Source: Mesoflavibacter profundi (GTDB lineage: Bacteria > Bacteroidota > Bacteroidia > Flavobacteriales > Flavobacteriaceae). From it: 64,000 nucleotides of DNA. Position 1 is the stretch's first letter, and every line of letters begins with the position of its first letter. The notes under the pieces were generated by a model. The model was not told the DNA's origin. It saw only the letters and a list, made by a program, of their open reading frames with translations, and ran no database searches. Shown here one piece after another: positions 41,064 to 49,592 of the stretch. The position numbers and the translations under genes are program-made. The stretch is taken from NCBI RefSeq assembly GCF_014764305.1, contig NZ_CP061703.1:1890800-1954799 (forward strand), given 5' to 3'.

Positions 41064-42941
41064 ATGAAAGCACTACATAAATTTCTAGTAATTCTATTAT
41101 CAATTATTGGTTTCAATTCATGCTCAAATGAAGAAAATTCTATTAAAACAGTAGAAAGTCAAAATATAGATCCATCGATAATCTCAATTCAGTTAATAGA
41201 AAATGGTTCTTCAAATGATTTGCAACAAAATAGAATATTATTATCTACAGACAATATATCTATTACAATTTTAGAAAACCTTGATATTAGTAGGACAGAT
41301 GTTTTTATAGATGATAATTTAGTTGAATCTTTTGATGAAGTACCAACAGATTCATTCAATATTCCTGTACAAGATTTTGAAGATGGAGATCATGAGTTAA
41401 CAATTAAAATTTTATCTAACACATCTGTATTGGCTTCAAAAAGTATTGATATAAAAATAGACAACACAGGTCCAATATTAGATTTAAACTCAATAGCTAG
41501 CACAATATATTATTGTAGAGAAAACGCAGTGATTTACCCTAGTGTTTCAGATGAAATTGCAGGTATAAGTAGTGTGAAAGTGTATATAGGACCTACTTTG
41601 ATTTCTGAGTTTAATGGTAATGATAATTTTGTCTTAGAGTTAGATACTCAACTTTACGAAGGAGCACAAGAACTGTCTTTTGAAATGACTGATATTGCTA
41701 ATAATACATCCAATCAATCAGTAAGTATTGATGTTGTTTCCTTATTTGTGGTAAACATAGATTTTCCAGACAACTTTACTAGACCTAATATAGATACATT
41801 TCATGTTATTCTTTCTGACGAAAACGGTAATTATTTAGATAGTGAAACACATTCTGATTTTTCAGAAGTAATTAAACTATGTACAGAAGATTTAAATTTT
41901 ACTGATAATGCAAAGTATACATTAACATTTATAGAAGAGTTTGAAAATGCTATTTATAACATTTATGTATACAGTGACTTAACTAAAAGTATTGTTGGTA
42001 ATACAATTACATTTCAACCAAGACCAAATGCTCTTAGCGTAGATACTAACGTAATGGATTTACCTTTTTATCAAAATGGATACATGATTAAATCGGCAGG
42101 AAGAGGTTATAATTATGTTTATATAAATGATGAGTTATCAGGTCACTTCTCAACGTCTTATAATGATAACCTAGGATCAAATAAAGCATTTATACAATAT
42201 TACAACACCAATGATAATTCAGATTATCAATGGATGTTTGTAGATAACCCTAACTTAATATCTGTATTGAATATTTCTGATTTTACAACTAGTAATGTTG
42301 TAAACAGTAGTGTTCAAATAAATAATAGTAATGATACTCCGTTTTTAAGTATATATGGTTTTGAAGATACAGTATCTTATAATGATATAAATGGACATCA
42401 AGTGTTTTGGGATGCCTCTTTATCGGGTAGTAATAATTTATACAATTATTCATATGCAGATATTTTTAATGATAATTTTTATTCTTTAAGGGTTGGTAAT
42501 TACTGTAAAGAAGGTGTTGGTTTACCACCATCAAGTATAAGTGTACCAAATCTTAATGTTAGTTTTAATTATACTGGTAATACAATTAATTTTAATGGTG
42601 TTTCTGGATATGAAGTAGGAAGAGCGAGATTAGCTAATCAAAATGTTAAAATTGAATTTATATTTGACGGCAACTCTAACCAGATAACAGTACCTACAAT
42701 ACCAGATGGGTTAATAGCTTCAGATATTACAGAACTAATAAATAATGGAAACCTAGACGCTGTACAGGCTGTATCCGAAGATTATTCTGATTTTTATTCT
42801 TATTCAGATTACATATCTAATGTTTTAGTAACATCAAACCCATTTTATATTACATCATCAGTAAGAGAGAGAATATTTATTAATAATAACAGTAATTCAA
42901 TATTCCCTATTTTCGAATTTCCTTATTTTGAAAGGTTTTAA
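41064..42941 (+). CDS. Large lipoprotein with Ig-like repeats, unknown function
   Basis: A 625-residue surface lipoprotein. The signal peptide ends in the lipobox IGFNSCS (Cys about 20). Residues 40-230 look like two Ig/cadherin-type beta domains (DNISITILENLDISRTDVF, then TDIANNTSNQSVSIDV). The remainder is Asn/Ser-rich beta sequence without a known motif. It starts 26 bases after the mpl stop. The very AT-rich, Asn-rich coding sequence differs from mpl. It sits exactly between the intact mpl end and the duplicated mpl 3' end, which suggests it arrived with an insertion. Function unknown. Confidence 0.75.
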   Translation: MKALHKFLVILLSIIGFNSCSNEENSIKTVESQNIDPSIISIQLIENGSSNDLQQNRILLSTDNISITILENLDISRTDVFIDDNLVESFDEVPTDSFNIPVQDFEDGDHELTIKILSNTSVLASKSIDIKIDNTGPILDLNSIASTIYYCRENAVIYPSVSDEIAGISSVKVYIGPTLISEFNGNDNFVLELDTQLYEGAQELSFEMTDIANNTSNQSVSIDVVSLFVVNIDFPDNFTRPNIDTFHVILSDENGNYLDSETHSDFSEVIKLCTEDLNFTDNAKYTLTFIEEFENAIYNIYVYSDLTKSIVGNTITFQPRPNALSVDTNVMDLPFYQNGYMIKSAGRGYNYVYINDELSGHFSTSYNDNLGSNKAFIQYYNTNDNSDYQWMFVDNPNLISVLNISDFTTSNVVNSSVQINNSNDTPFLSIYGFEDTVSYNDINGHQVFWDASLSGSNNLYNYSYADIFNDNFYSLRVGNYCKEGVGLPPSSISVPNLNVSFNYTGNTINFNGVSGYEVGRARLANQNVKIEFIFDGNSNQITVPTIPDGLIASDITELINNGNLDAVQAVSEDYSDFYSYSDYISNVLVTSNPFYITSSVRERIFINNNSNSIFPIFEFPYFERF

Positions 42942-42963
42942 AATTAAATTATACTAATAATTA

Positions 42964-43020
42964 ATTAGCAGTAATCATAGCGGATTGGATTTTGATGCTG
43001 TAAAAGGATTGATTGAGTAG
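42964..43020 (+). pseudogene. Duplicated 3' end of mpl (remnant)
   Basis: An open stretch of 18 codons then TAG reads ISSNHSGLDFDAVKGLIE. It aligns with the mpl C-terminus MSSGNYGGLDFEELKSLL. Sixteen bases are identical (GCGGATTGGATTTTGA at 41001-41016 and 42980-42995). There is no start and no upstream mpl sequence, so this is a remnant of a second, diverged mpl copy or of the original 3' end displaced by an insertion. Confidence 0.7.
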
Positions 43021-43025
43021 TGTTT

Positions 43026-43043
43026 TTCCTGCGTAGGCAGGAA
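43026..43043. repeat. Short perfect hairpin TTCCTGC-GTAG-GCAGGAA
   Basis: Seven-bp stem with a 4-nt loop six bases after the mpl remnant, followed by ATATTGGAT...GCTGAATGACA-like sequence (to about 43092). This matches the CCTGCnnnnGCAGG style of dispersed repeat known from Flavobacteria. No T-run follows, so I do not call it a terminator. Confidence 0.5.
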
Positions 43044-43160
43044 ACTTTAAATGTGCCGAATATATTGGATTTCGTATCGATTGCTGAATGACAATTTAAA
43101 TAAGGTTACTCATTTTAAGTAACATATACTGTGTTTTTAGTACTTATATGAAAAGACTTT

Positions 43161-44591
43161 ATGTTTTCTAGACTATTTTTTGACTCTAATTTTTATCCAA
43201 ATACTTTTAGTAAGACCAGAATTGGATTAGCCATTTGTTATGGACTATTTAGTGCTATAGTCTTATACTCTTTTTTTTATGTCTTAGATCATGTTTTTAG
43301 ATTAATTGAATTAGGTTTTATAGAATTTCCTCAAGAAATTTCAGAGTCCGAAAAATACAAGCATAACTTGTTTTACGCTGCAATTTCTGTAATGATAGGT
43401 AACTCTGTTTTTATAAGTTATCTTTTTTCAAGACCATCAAAAGCTTTAAATAGAAGAAGTTTTAAACAGAAACGCATTTTAAACGATCAAGTATTTTTAG
43501 GTGCTAATTTTGTACACTGGTTTTTAAGAATTGGAGTTGTTTTTGGAGTATTTGCAGCAAACGGAATCAATTTTAAAAACGAATTTTTTTACTATCCAAT
43601 TCAAATTTTAATCATAATCGTTCTATATCTAGATATTTGGAAAACATTAATACAAATACTTAAAAAGCGTAAGTATAAAATTTTATTCATCCACTTTATA
43701 ACCACTGTGATTTTAATACTATCACTAGCAAAATTTGACGTTACAGATTATAAACGATTGGAAAAAGTCGCTTTAAAATACAATCCAATTATAGATTTAC
43801 CTTACTCTAATTATTCAAGTCCCAATTATTATCAAAGGTTTAATGTTATCAATTTAAGATTAAAACTTAATTCAAAAAAAGAACTAGACATTTATGTTGA
43901 AAATAGAAGGCTTTCTGAAAAAGAAAAAATTAAGTTGAATGAACTACAGGATATTATTTCAAAAATGAAAAGTAGTGTTAGGGAAGAAGTTGTTTTAAGA
44001 CTGACAGTTAATCTTTTTGCAGATGCTGATTTGAAATTATTATATATAAAACAGTTAGAAGTGCAACTTTTAAAAAATAATATTTCGAGAATCAATTATA
44101 TAGCGGTAGACAGCAAAGAGCATTTTAACGAATGGGAAAGTAAAAGTATATTCAAAACAATATCTTTTGATGTTTTAGACATCGAAAATAAAAGGAAAGG
44201 CATTAATCGTCCGTTATCTCCAGATTATTCCCAAATAAGAAATTACTATAAAAATCATTTTAAAGATTCCTTATTGATTCAATTAAAAAAAGAAATCGAG
44301 GTTGATGGAGAATTAATTACTAAAAACAATCTTTCTACTATTCTTAAGAACAAAATAAACGCTAAGACTTACATTAAATACATTTATGATGATAATACTA
44401 CATATCAAGATTATATAGATATGCTATCTATCCATTATGAAACAGTAGAAAAATTAAGAGAAAAAGAACAAAAGAATTTTAAGGTTTATCCACAATCTAA
44501 TAATGCTGTAGGATTTGGATCTGAAGCTTACAAAAGAGAATATAATAGATTAAAAAAGATGTACCCAATACATATTAGAGAATCTTTTTAG
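43161..44591 (+). CDS. Membrane protein of unknown function with large C-terminal domain
   Basis: A 476-residue protein. The N-terminal 190 residues hold about five transmembrane helices (for example GLAICYGLFSAIVLYSFFYVL, AAISVMIGNSVFISYLF, ILFIHFITTVILILSLA). The C-terminal 285 residues are soluble and Lys/Glu/Ile-rich. No family or active-site motif is recognised. It lies 140 bp beyond the mpl remnant and reads in the same direction as the lipoprotein gene, so the two may share an inserted segment. The GC content is low even for this genome. Confidence 0.65.
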   Translation: MFSRLFFDSNFYPNTFSKTRIGLAICYGLFSAIVLYSFFYVLDHVFRLIELGFIEFPQEISESEKYKHNLFYAAISVMIGNSVFISYLFSRPSKALNRRSFKQKRILNDQVFLGANFVHWFLRIGVVFGVFAANGINFKNEFFYYPIQILIIIVLYLDIWKTLIQILKKRKYKILFIHFITTVILILSLAKFDVTDYKRLEKVALKYNPIIDLPYSNYSSPNYYQRFNVINLRLKLNSKKELDIYVENRRLSEKEKIKLNELQDIISKMKSSVREEVVLRLTVNLFADADLKLLYIKQLEVQLLKNNISRINYIAVDSKEHFNEWESKSIFKTISFDVLDIENKRKGINRPLSPDYSQIRNYYKNHFKDSLLIQLKKEIEVDGELITKNNLSTILKNKINAKTYIKYIYDDNTTYQDYIDMLSIHYETVEKLREKEQKNFKVYPQSNNAVGFGSEAYKREYNRLKKMYPIHIRESF

Positions 44592-44672
44592 TAACTAAGA
44601 GACTATTTTTTTTCTGTTTAGAATTAGAGATGTTAAAGTAACGTATAAAGATAATTTTTAAATTGAATTTAT

Positions 44673-45230
44673 TTAGTTCATCTCACGATAAGAGTTTTCA
44701 CTAATGTTAAAAATCCCTTTTTCAAATTCGTCAGTTAGGTTTTTAAATAACTCAATTATAGGCTCAATAACTTGGGTCCAGTTGTTAAATTCTAGATGGT
44801 ATTTTGTGATTATTTTTTTCTTTTTATTATCAGAATATGTATGTATTAATGGACTAAAATTTTCTTTTTTTGCGATTTTATTTAATTGTTTAAGTGCTAA
44901 GTTATTCTCCAGAAAGTAATTTAAATTTTTGTTTTCACTTTTAATTTTAAATCGGCTTTTCTTTCTTATAAATAGATTTAAAAGATGTGAAATCGAAGTG
45001 ATTTCAAAATGTGTAATTGGAGTTGTAGATGGTAAATCACAACTAATTTCGCCAACATAAGCAGCGCCTGTTCTATTGTAAATGGTAAAATAACTATTGT
45101 TATATTCAAACTTAATTATATAGATAACATTAGGAGATCTAACACCAAGACCAATCGAAATATCTTTATCTTCAAAATAAAATTTTCCGTTTTCTTTTTC
45201 TGCAATTCTTTTAAATTCGCTCTTAAACAT
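44673..45230 (-). CDS. Conserved-looking cytosolic protein, function unknown
   Basis: A 185-residue protein with no signal peptide or transmembrane segment. The N-terminal half is beta-rich (NGKFYFEDKDISIGLGV, VIYIIKFEYNNSYFTIYNRT) and a short helical region precedes a C-terminal helix (EPIIELFKNLTDEFEKGIF). I do not recognise the family. It is the last gene of a run with the PaiB-like and DUF1304 genes (3-bp gap), and convergent with the membrane protein gene at 43161. Confidence 0.6.
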   Translation of the reverse strand: MFKSEFKRIAEKENGKFYFEDKDISIGLGVRSPNVIYIIKFEYNNSYFTIYNRTGAAYVGEISCDLPSTTPITHFEITSISHLLNLFIRKKSRFKIKSENKNLNYFLENNLALKQLNKIAKKENFSPLIHTYSDNKKKKIITKYHLEFNNWTQVIEPIIELFKNLTDEFEKGIFNISENSYREMN

Positions 45231-45233
45231 AAT

Positions 45234-45596
45234 TTATTTGATTAACACCAATAAAATCCCAATCAAAGCCGGTAAGGCTTGCACAAAAAATATCTTTTTA
45301 GATGCGGTTAATGCGCCATAAATACCAGCAACAGCAACGCAACCTAAAAAGAATAATGCAATGTTAGATTTCCACGTTGGGTTAGTGATAAAAAACGTCC
45401 AAATTAATCCAGCAGCTAAAAACCCATTATATAATCCTTGGTTTGCCGCCAATGCTTTGGTTGGTGTAAATAAATTTTTAGGAAACTGCCTAAAAATTTT
45501 TGGTCCTTTGGTTTCCCAAGCAAACATTTCAAAATATAAAAAATAGAGGTGAAGCAAGGCTACTATGGCTATGATAATGTTGGTTAGTATATTCAT
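45234..45596 (-). CDS. DUF1304 membrane protein
   Basis: A 120-residue protein with four transmembrane helices, matching the DUF1304 family: LHLYFLYFEMFAWETKGPKIF, ANQGLYNGFLAAGLIW and AGIYGALTASKKIFFVQALPA. No function is established for the family. It sits 4 bp after the PaiB-like gene and 3 bp before the unknown gene at 44673, within a probable operon. Confidence 0.9.
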   Translation of the reverse strand: MNILTNIIIAIVALLHLYFLYFEMFAWETKGPKIFRQFPKNLFTPTKALAANQGLYNGFLAAGLIWTFFITNPTWKSNIALFFLGCVAVAGIYGALTASKKIFFVQALPALIGILLVLIK

Positions 45597-45600
45597 GATT

Positions 45601-46200
45601 TTAATTTTTAAATACTTTATCCAAAAACGCCTTAATACTATCTTGACTACTTTTAATTAATTGTTGTCTGGCGTTTTCTTTGTCTTTTGGTAGTTTGTCT
45701 TGAGAGAGTTTAAACTTGCCTTCCCAAGTTTTAATATCTATTTCAAACAATTTAATATAGTCTAAATTTTTATCTAATCTTGGGTTGTCAGGCTCTAAAA
45801 CGTAGTTGTGTTCTGGCGCTTCTAAAAACTTGGTCATCGTAATTAAAGACTGTTTTAAAGCAGCTTTGTCTTCAATTCTGGTAACAGTTCCGGTAAGGTG
45901 TACTTTAATGTAATTCCAAGTTGGTAATTGTGTTGTCGTATAAATACTTGGCGAAATGTAACATTGCGGACCAGAAAATATTATGGTCACTTCATTTTCA
46001 TGCTGAAGCAAGTCCGTTTGCGGATTATAAATATCTATGTGTCCTATAAGTTTACCATCGGTTTCGCGATAAATTAAAGGCAAATGCGTTATCAAAGGTT
46101 GATTATCTTTTACCGAAATTAATGTAGCTAACGGATACGTTTTTATCACTTCAATATGATGAAGCTGGTCATTATCTTGGTGTTTTTTTGGAGGATACAC
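45601..46200 (-). CDS. PaiB-family FMN-binding protein
   Basis: A 199-residue protein of the PaiB (FMN-binding negative transcriptional regulator) family with a split-barrel flavin-binding fold. Family segments are MYPPKKHQ at the N-terminus, YPLATLIS, HLPLIY, GHIDIYNPQ, ECYIS-like GPQCYISPSIY and PTWNYIKVHLTG. In Bacillus the pai locus affects protease and sporulation genes; direct DNA binding is not certain for homologues. It begins the operon with DUF1304 and the unknown gene. Confidence 0.92.
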   Translation of the reverse strand: MYPPKKHQDNDQLHHIEVIKTYPLATLISVKDNQPLITHLPLIYRETDGKLIGHIDIYNPQTDLLQHENEVTIIFSGPQCYISPSIYTTTQLPTWNYIKVHLTGTVTRIEDKAALKQSLITMTKFLEAPEHNYVLEPDNPRLDKNLDYIKLFEIDIKTWEGKFKLSQDKLPKDKENARQQLIKSSQDSIKAFLDKVFKN

Positions 46201-46237
46201 TTTTTAAGTTTGAAAGTATTTAAAGTTTTATTTTGTC

Positions 46238-46314
46238 ACACTGAGCTTGTCGAAGTGTTTTTAAGCTTTGACAAGCTTAGTGTAGTCAAATTGATAGCTG
46301 AGCATAGTCAAAAC
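46238..46314. repeat. Dispersed inverted repeat ACACTGAGCTTGTC / GACAAGCTTAGTGT
   Basis: Arms at 46238-46251 and 46270-46283 pair with one G-U wobble; a further half-arm (GCTGAGCATAGTCAAAAC) runs to 46314 and abuts the DUF1569 stop codon. The arms are of the TGAGC-nn-GTC-GAAG type that recurs between Flavobacteria genes and, in this window, inside the alpha-2-macroglobulin gene. Confidence 0.7.
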
Positions 46315-46766
46315 TACACACCAAATTGTCTAAAGTGATGATCTAAATGTTTGTAAGCACTTTTTCCCCATTGGTCTGCTGTAAACGTACCAAAAATTGG
46401 ATGTTTCTTTTTAGGTTCAAAATAGTCTTTAGATGTGCTCATGGTTTCAATTTTAGACTTTAATTTATCTTTTTCGGAGCTAAAAGCTTCAGTGTTAACT
46501 ATAATAAATTCTTTAGCGGTTGGTAAACCTTCTTTCCAAGGTTTATCGTTGTAAAGGCTTGGCGCAACAAGTTTCATCATCATACCCATTAAAAAATTAG
46601 GTTTTTTAATAGTGCTTTCGCCTAGAGCTAATTCGATAGGTTTTTGACAATGCACGAGCATTTGGTTAACGTTCATTTTTCCCCATTTAGCAGAAGATTC
46701 AGCCTCAAGATTTTCTAAACGGTTTAATAGTTCAGCTTTAGCTTCGGTTTCAAAAATAGATTTCAT
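46314..46766 (-). CDS. DUF1569/DinB-superfamily protein
   Basis: A 150-residue protein related to DUF1569 of the DinB four-helix superfamily: WGKMNVNQMLVHCQKPIELALGE and a C-terminal WGKSAYKHLDHHFRQFGV with the paired His residues that bind metal in DinB proteins. Members may be thiol- or metal-dependent enzymes; the activity here is unknown. It is divergent from radC with a 63-bp gap, and its stop abuts a dispersed repeat. Confidence 0.85.
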   Translation of the reverse strand: MKSIFETEAKAELLNRLENLEAESSAKWGKMNVNQMLVHCQKPIELALGESTIKKPNFLMGMMMKLVAPSLYNDKPWKEGLPTAKEFIIVNTEAFSSEKDKLKSKIETMSTSKDYFEPKKKHPIFGTFTADQWGKSAYKHLDHHFRQFGV

Positions 46767-46829
46767 ATAAAGATAATTAGTTGGTTTTTTGATGTTTAAA
46801 AATTACAAAATATTGTGTAGTTTTATCAA

Positions 46830-47528
46830 ATGTCTGAAAAAAAGCCATCTTTTTCAATAAAAAACTGGTCGGAAGACGATCAACCACGAGAAAAGCTTCT
46901 AAAAAAAGGAAAAACAGCCTTAAGTGATGCCGAATTAGTCGCTATTTTAATTGGATCAGGAAACCGCGAAGAAAGCGCTGTAGATTTATGTAAACGCATT
47001 TTATCTAGCGTAGATAATAACTTAAACCAGTTAGGAAAATTAAGCATTAAACAATTAATGCAATTTAAAGGCATTGGCGAAGCTAAAGCTATTAGCATTG
47101 CTGCAGCTTTAGAATTAGGACGACGTAGACGAGCAGAAGAAGCCTTACAGCAATTTAAAATCACCTCTTGCAAATCTGTTTTTGAGTTAATGCAACCAAT
47201 AATTGGCGAGCTACCACATGAAGAATTTTGGATTATTTACCTTAATAATTCTAATAAAGTTATTGATAAATTACAGCTAAGTAAAGGCGGAATTACAGGT
47301 ACTTTGGTAGATACGCGTTTGGTCTTAAAACAAGCGCTACAAGTAGGTGCAGTTGCAATAATTATGGCACATAATCATCCTTCAGGAACCTTAAAACCTA
47401 GTCAAGCCGATAAAGATATTACCCAAAAATTAAAATTAGCTGCTCAAAGTTTGGATATACGTGTTTTAGATCATTTAATAATTACAGAAAACGCTTATTT
47501 TAGTTTTGCAGATAGCGCATTACTATAA
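46830..47528 (+). CDS. radC: RadC-family JAB-domain protein
   Basis: A 232-residue RadC protein. The N-terminal helix-hairpin-helix region (LRQLM-type IKQLMQFKGIGEAKAISIAAALELGRR) would bind DNA. The C-terminal JAB domain carries the metallo motif HNHPSG-x8-D (AHNHPSGTLKPSQADKD). Although called a DNA-repair protein historically, its cellular role is unclear. It is divergent from the DUF1569 gene and 85 bp upstream of the deacetylase-like gene. Confidence 0.95.
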   Translation: MSEKKPSFSIKNWSEDDQPREKLLKKGKTALSDAELVAILIGSGNREESAVDLCKRILSSVDNNLNQLGKLSIKQLMQFKGIGEAKAISIAAALELGRRRRAEEALQQFKITSCKSVFELMQPIIGELPHEEFWIIYLNNSNKVIDKLQLSKGGITGTLVDTRLVLKQALQVGAVAIIMAHNHPSGTLKPSQADKDITQKLKLAAQSLDIRVLDHLIITENAYFSFADSALL

Positions 47529-47584
47529 TTTTAAAATTGTATTAAAGTTATCTAGCATTGCACTTAGATTAAGAATGAAAATGG

Positions 47585-47592
47585 TACTTTTG
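47585..47592 (+). promoter_or_regulatory. -7 box (TACTTTTG) for the deacetylase-like operon
   Basis: Exact TAnnTTTG 21 bases before the ATG at 47614. Confidence 0.5.
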
Positions 47593-47613
47593 AAGTTGAA
47601 ATTTTAAATAGTA

Positions 47614-48912
47614 ATGTTACTAGTCTACACACATAAAATAACGCCTCGTATTAAATATACTTTTAAACAAGTATGTACAAGGATTTTAGGTATACCTGTA
47701 GATTTTACAACAACTATAGAAGATTTTATAGCACATGACAGCCTTAAAATGTCTTACGCCAAACAACCTTTAAGTAGCGAAGTGTTTATAAGATCTAATG
47801 ATTTGTTATTTGAGCAAGGGTTATCAGATCTTGACATAAATATTTACGATTGGGAAGACACTAAATGCTTTTTCCCTACAGGAGAAAAAAGTGCTTTACC
47901 GTTTGATATTTTTGCAGCAACGTTTTATTTAATTAGTAGATATGAAGAATATTTACCACACGTAAAAGATAATTATGGACGTTTTCCTGCTGAAGAAAGC
48001 CTTGCTTACAACAACAACTTTTTAACACAACCAGTTGTTGATATTTGGGCTTATAAATTTAAAAATTTACTGCTTGAGCATTTTCCTGATTATGTTTTTG
48101 AAGAAAAAAAATATTCTGTAACTCCAGTTATAGATGTTCCATCTGCTTATAAATACAAGTTAAAAGGAATTATGAGAACTTATGGCGGAACATTTAAAGA
48201 CTTTTTTGCATTCAGATTTAAAGATGTTTACGAGCGTTTTGGTGTATTATTAGGCATGCGTAAAGATCCTTACGATACTTACAAGTACATACTTAACAGA
48301 CAAAAAAAGCAATCTTTTAAATTTATTTTTTTCTTTTTAGTTGGCGATTATTCGACATATGATAAGAATATAAATAGTCAAAAACAAAAGTTTGTGTCGT
48401 TAATAAAACATGTTGCAGACTATTGTAAAGTAGGGATAAAATCGTCTTTTTTTGCACTTACAGATATCGAGTTACTAAAAAAAGAAAAGAGTAGGATGGA
48501 GGCAATAATTAACACTAATATTGCAGGTTCTAGACAATCTTTTTCTAAAGTAAATTTACCAGAATCTTACCGTAATTTGGTAGAATTAGAAATACCAGAA
48601 GACTATACAATGGGTTATGTAAACCATTTAGGTTTTAGAGCAGGAACATGTACTCCGTTTTTTTTCTATGATTTAGATTACGAAATACAAACGCCACTTA
48701 AAATAGTTCCTTATCACGCTTTAGATTTTGCTTTTTTAAAGCACAATTCGTTATTAGATAAACAAGAAGTATTACAAAAGTTAATCCGTCAAATAAAAGC
48801 TGTTAACGGTAATTTTGTTCCTGTGTTTCATAACTATACATTTAGTAATATACCGCGTTGGAAACATTTTAAAAGCTTATTTAATATTATTTTAAAATCT
48901 GTAAATGACTAA
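47614..48912 (+). CDS. Polysaccharide deacetylase-like protein with altered catalytic motifs
   Basis: A 432-residue protein resembling the flavobacterial polysaccharide deacetylase branch (FYLISRYEEYLPH, DYTMGYVNHLGFRAGTCTPF, DKNI-type segment). The metal-binding motifs I expect from that branch are changed: the acidic motif reads PVIDVPSAYKYK (Asp174), the motif usually IHPS reads GIKSSF (274-279) without His, and the usual RQHF reads SRQSF (306-310). It may therefore be an inactive homologue, which is inference. Its end overlaps the HAD gene by 8 bp. Confidence 0.7.
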   Translation: MLLVYTHKITPRIKYTFKQVCTRILGIPVDFTTTIEDFIAHDSLKMSYAKQPLSSEVFIRSNDLLFEQGLSDLDINIYDWEDTKCFFPTGEKSALPFDIFAATFYLISRYEEYLPHVKDNYGRFPAEESLAYNNNFLTQPVVDIWAYKFKNLLLEHFPDYVFEEKKYSVTPVIDVPSAYKYKLKGIMRTYGGTFKDFFAFRFKDVYERFGVLLGMRKDPYDTYKYILNRQKKQSFKFIFFFLVGDYSTYDKNINSQKQKFVSLIKHVADYCKVGIKSSFFALTDIELLKKEKSRMEAIINTNIAGSRQSFSKVNLPESYRNLVELEIPEDYTMGYVNHLGFRAGTCTPFFFYDLDYEIQTPLKIVPYHALDFAFLKHNSLLDKQEVLQKLIRQIKAVNGNFVPVFHNYTFSNIPRWKHFKSLFNIILKSVND

Positions 48913-49588
48913 CATAAAACACATATTTTTTGATCTTGATCATACCCTTTGGGATTTTGATAAAAATTCGGCTTTAACATTCGATTTCATTTTTAAAAAG
49001 AATGATTTACAAGTGGACTTACCACAGTTTTTAGAAGTTTATCAACCATTGAACTTACAATTTTGGAAACTTTATAGAGAAGAAAAAGTAAGTAAAGAAC
49101 ATCTAAGATTTTATAGATTAAAAGATACTTTTGATGCGCTAAATATTGAAGTAGAAGCAGAGGTAATTAATCAATTATCGGATGATTATATAGACAATCT
49201 GTCAAATCATAATCATTTATTTGAAGGTACTTTAGAGATTTTAGACTATTTAAAACCTAAATATCAATTACATATTATAACCAATGGTTTTGAAGCGGTA
49301 CAGCATCATAAAATGAAAAAAGCCAACATCATCCAATATTTTGATACTATTACAAATTCTGAAATGGTTGGTGTAAAAAAACCAAATCCTAAAATATTTA
49401 ATCATGCTTTAGATTTGGCCAATGCTAAAACAAGCAATAGTATTATGATAGGTGATAACTATGAAGCTGATATTTTAGGTGCTTTAAATATTGGTCTAGA
49501 CGCAATTTGTTACAACTACCATAACGAAAAAATTGATCAATCAATAAAAACAATTAATCATCTATTAGAGATAAAAACATACTTATAA
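48905..49588 (+). CDS. HAD-superfamily nucleotidase (YjjG-like)
   Basis: A 227-residue HAD hydrolase with the YjjG pattern of pyrimidine nucleotidases. Motif I is FFDLDHTLWDFD (nucleophile Asp), motif II lies in IITNGF, the lysine is in KKPNPKIF, and motif IV is MIGDNYEADILGA. In E. coli YjjG hydrolyses non-canonical pyrimidine nucleotides and dTMP/dUMP. It overlaps the deacetylase-like gene by 8 bp and is followed 4 bp later by a secreted protein gene, so the three form an operon. Confidence 0.9.
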   Translation: MTNIKHIFFDLDHTLWDFDKNSALTFDFIFKKNDLQVDLPQFLEVYQPLNLQFWKLYREEKVSKEHLRFYRLKDTFDALNIEVEAEVINQLSDDYIDNLSNHNHLFEGTLEILDYLKPKYQLHIITNGFEAVQHHKMKKANIIQYFDTITNSEMVGVKKPNPKIFNHALDLANAKTSNSIMIGDNYEADILGALNIGLDAICYNYHNEKIDQSIKTINHLLEIKTYL

Positions 49589-49592
49589 ACTC

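Noticed and set aside
44673-45230. Unknown 185-residue gene as part of the segment inserted next to mpl
   Set aside because: It is 3 bp from DUF1304 and in the same direction, so it belongs to the PaiB-DUF1304 operon and not to the insertion.
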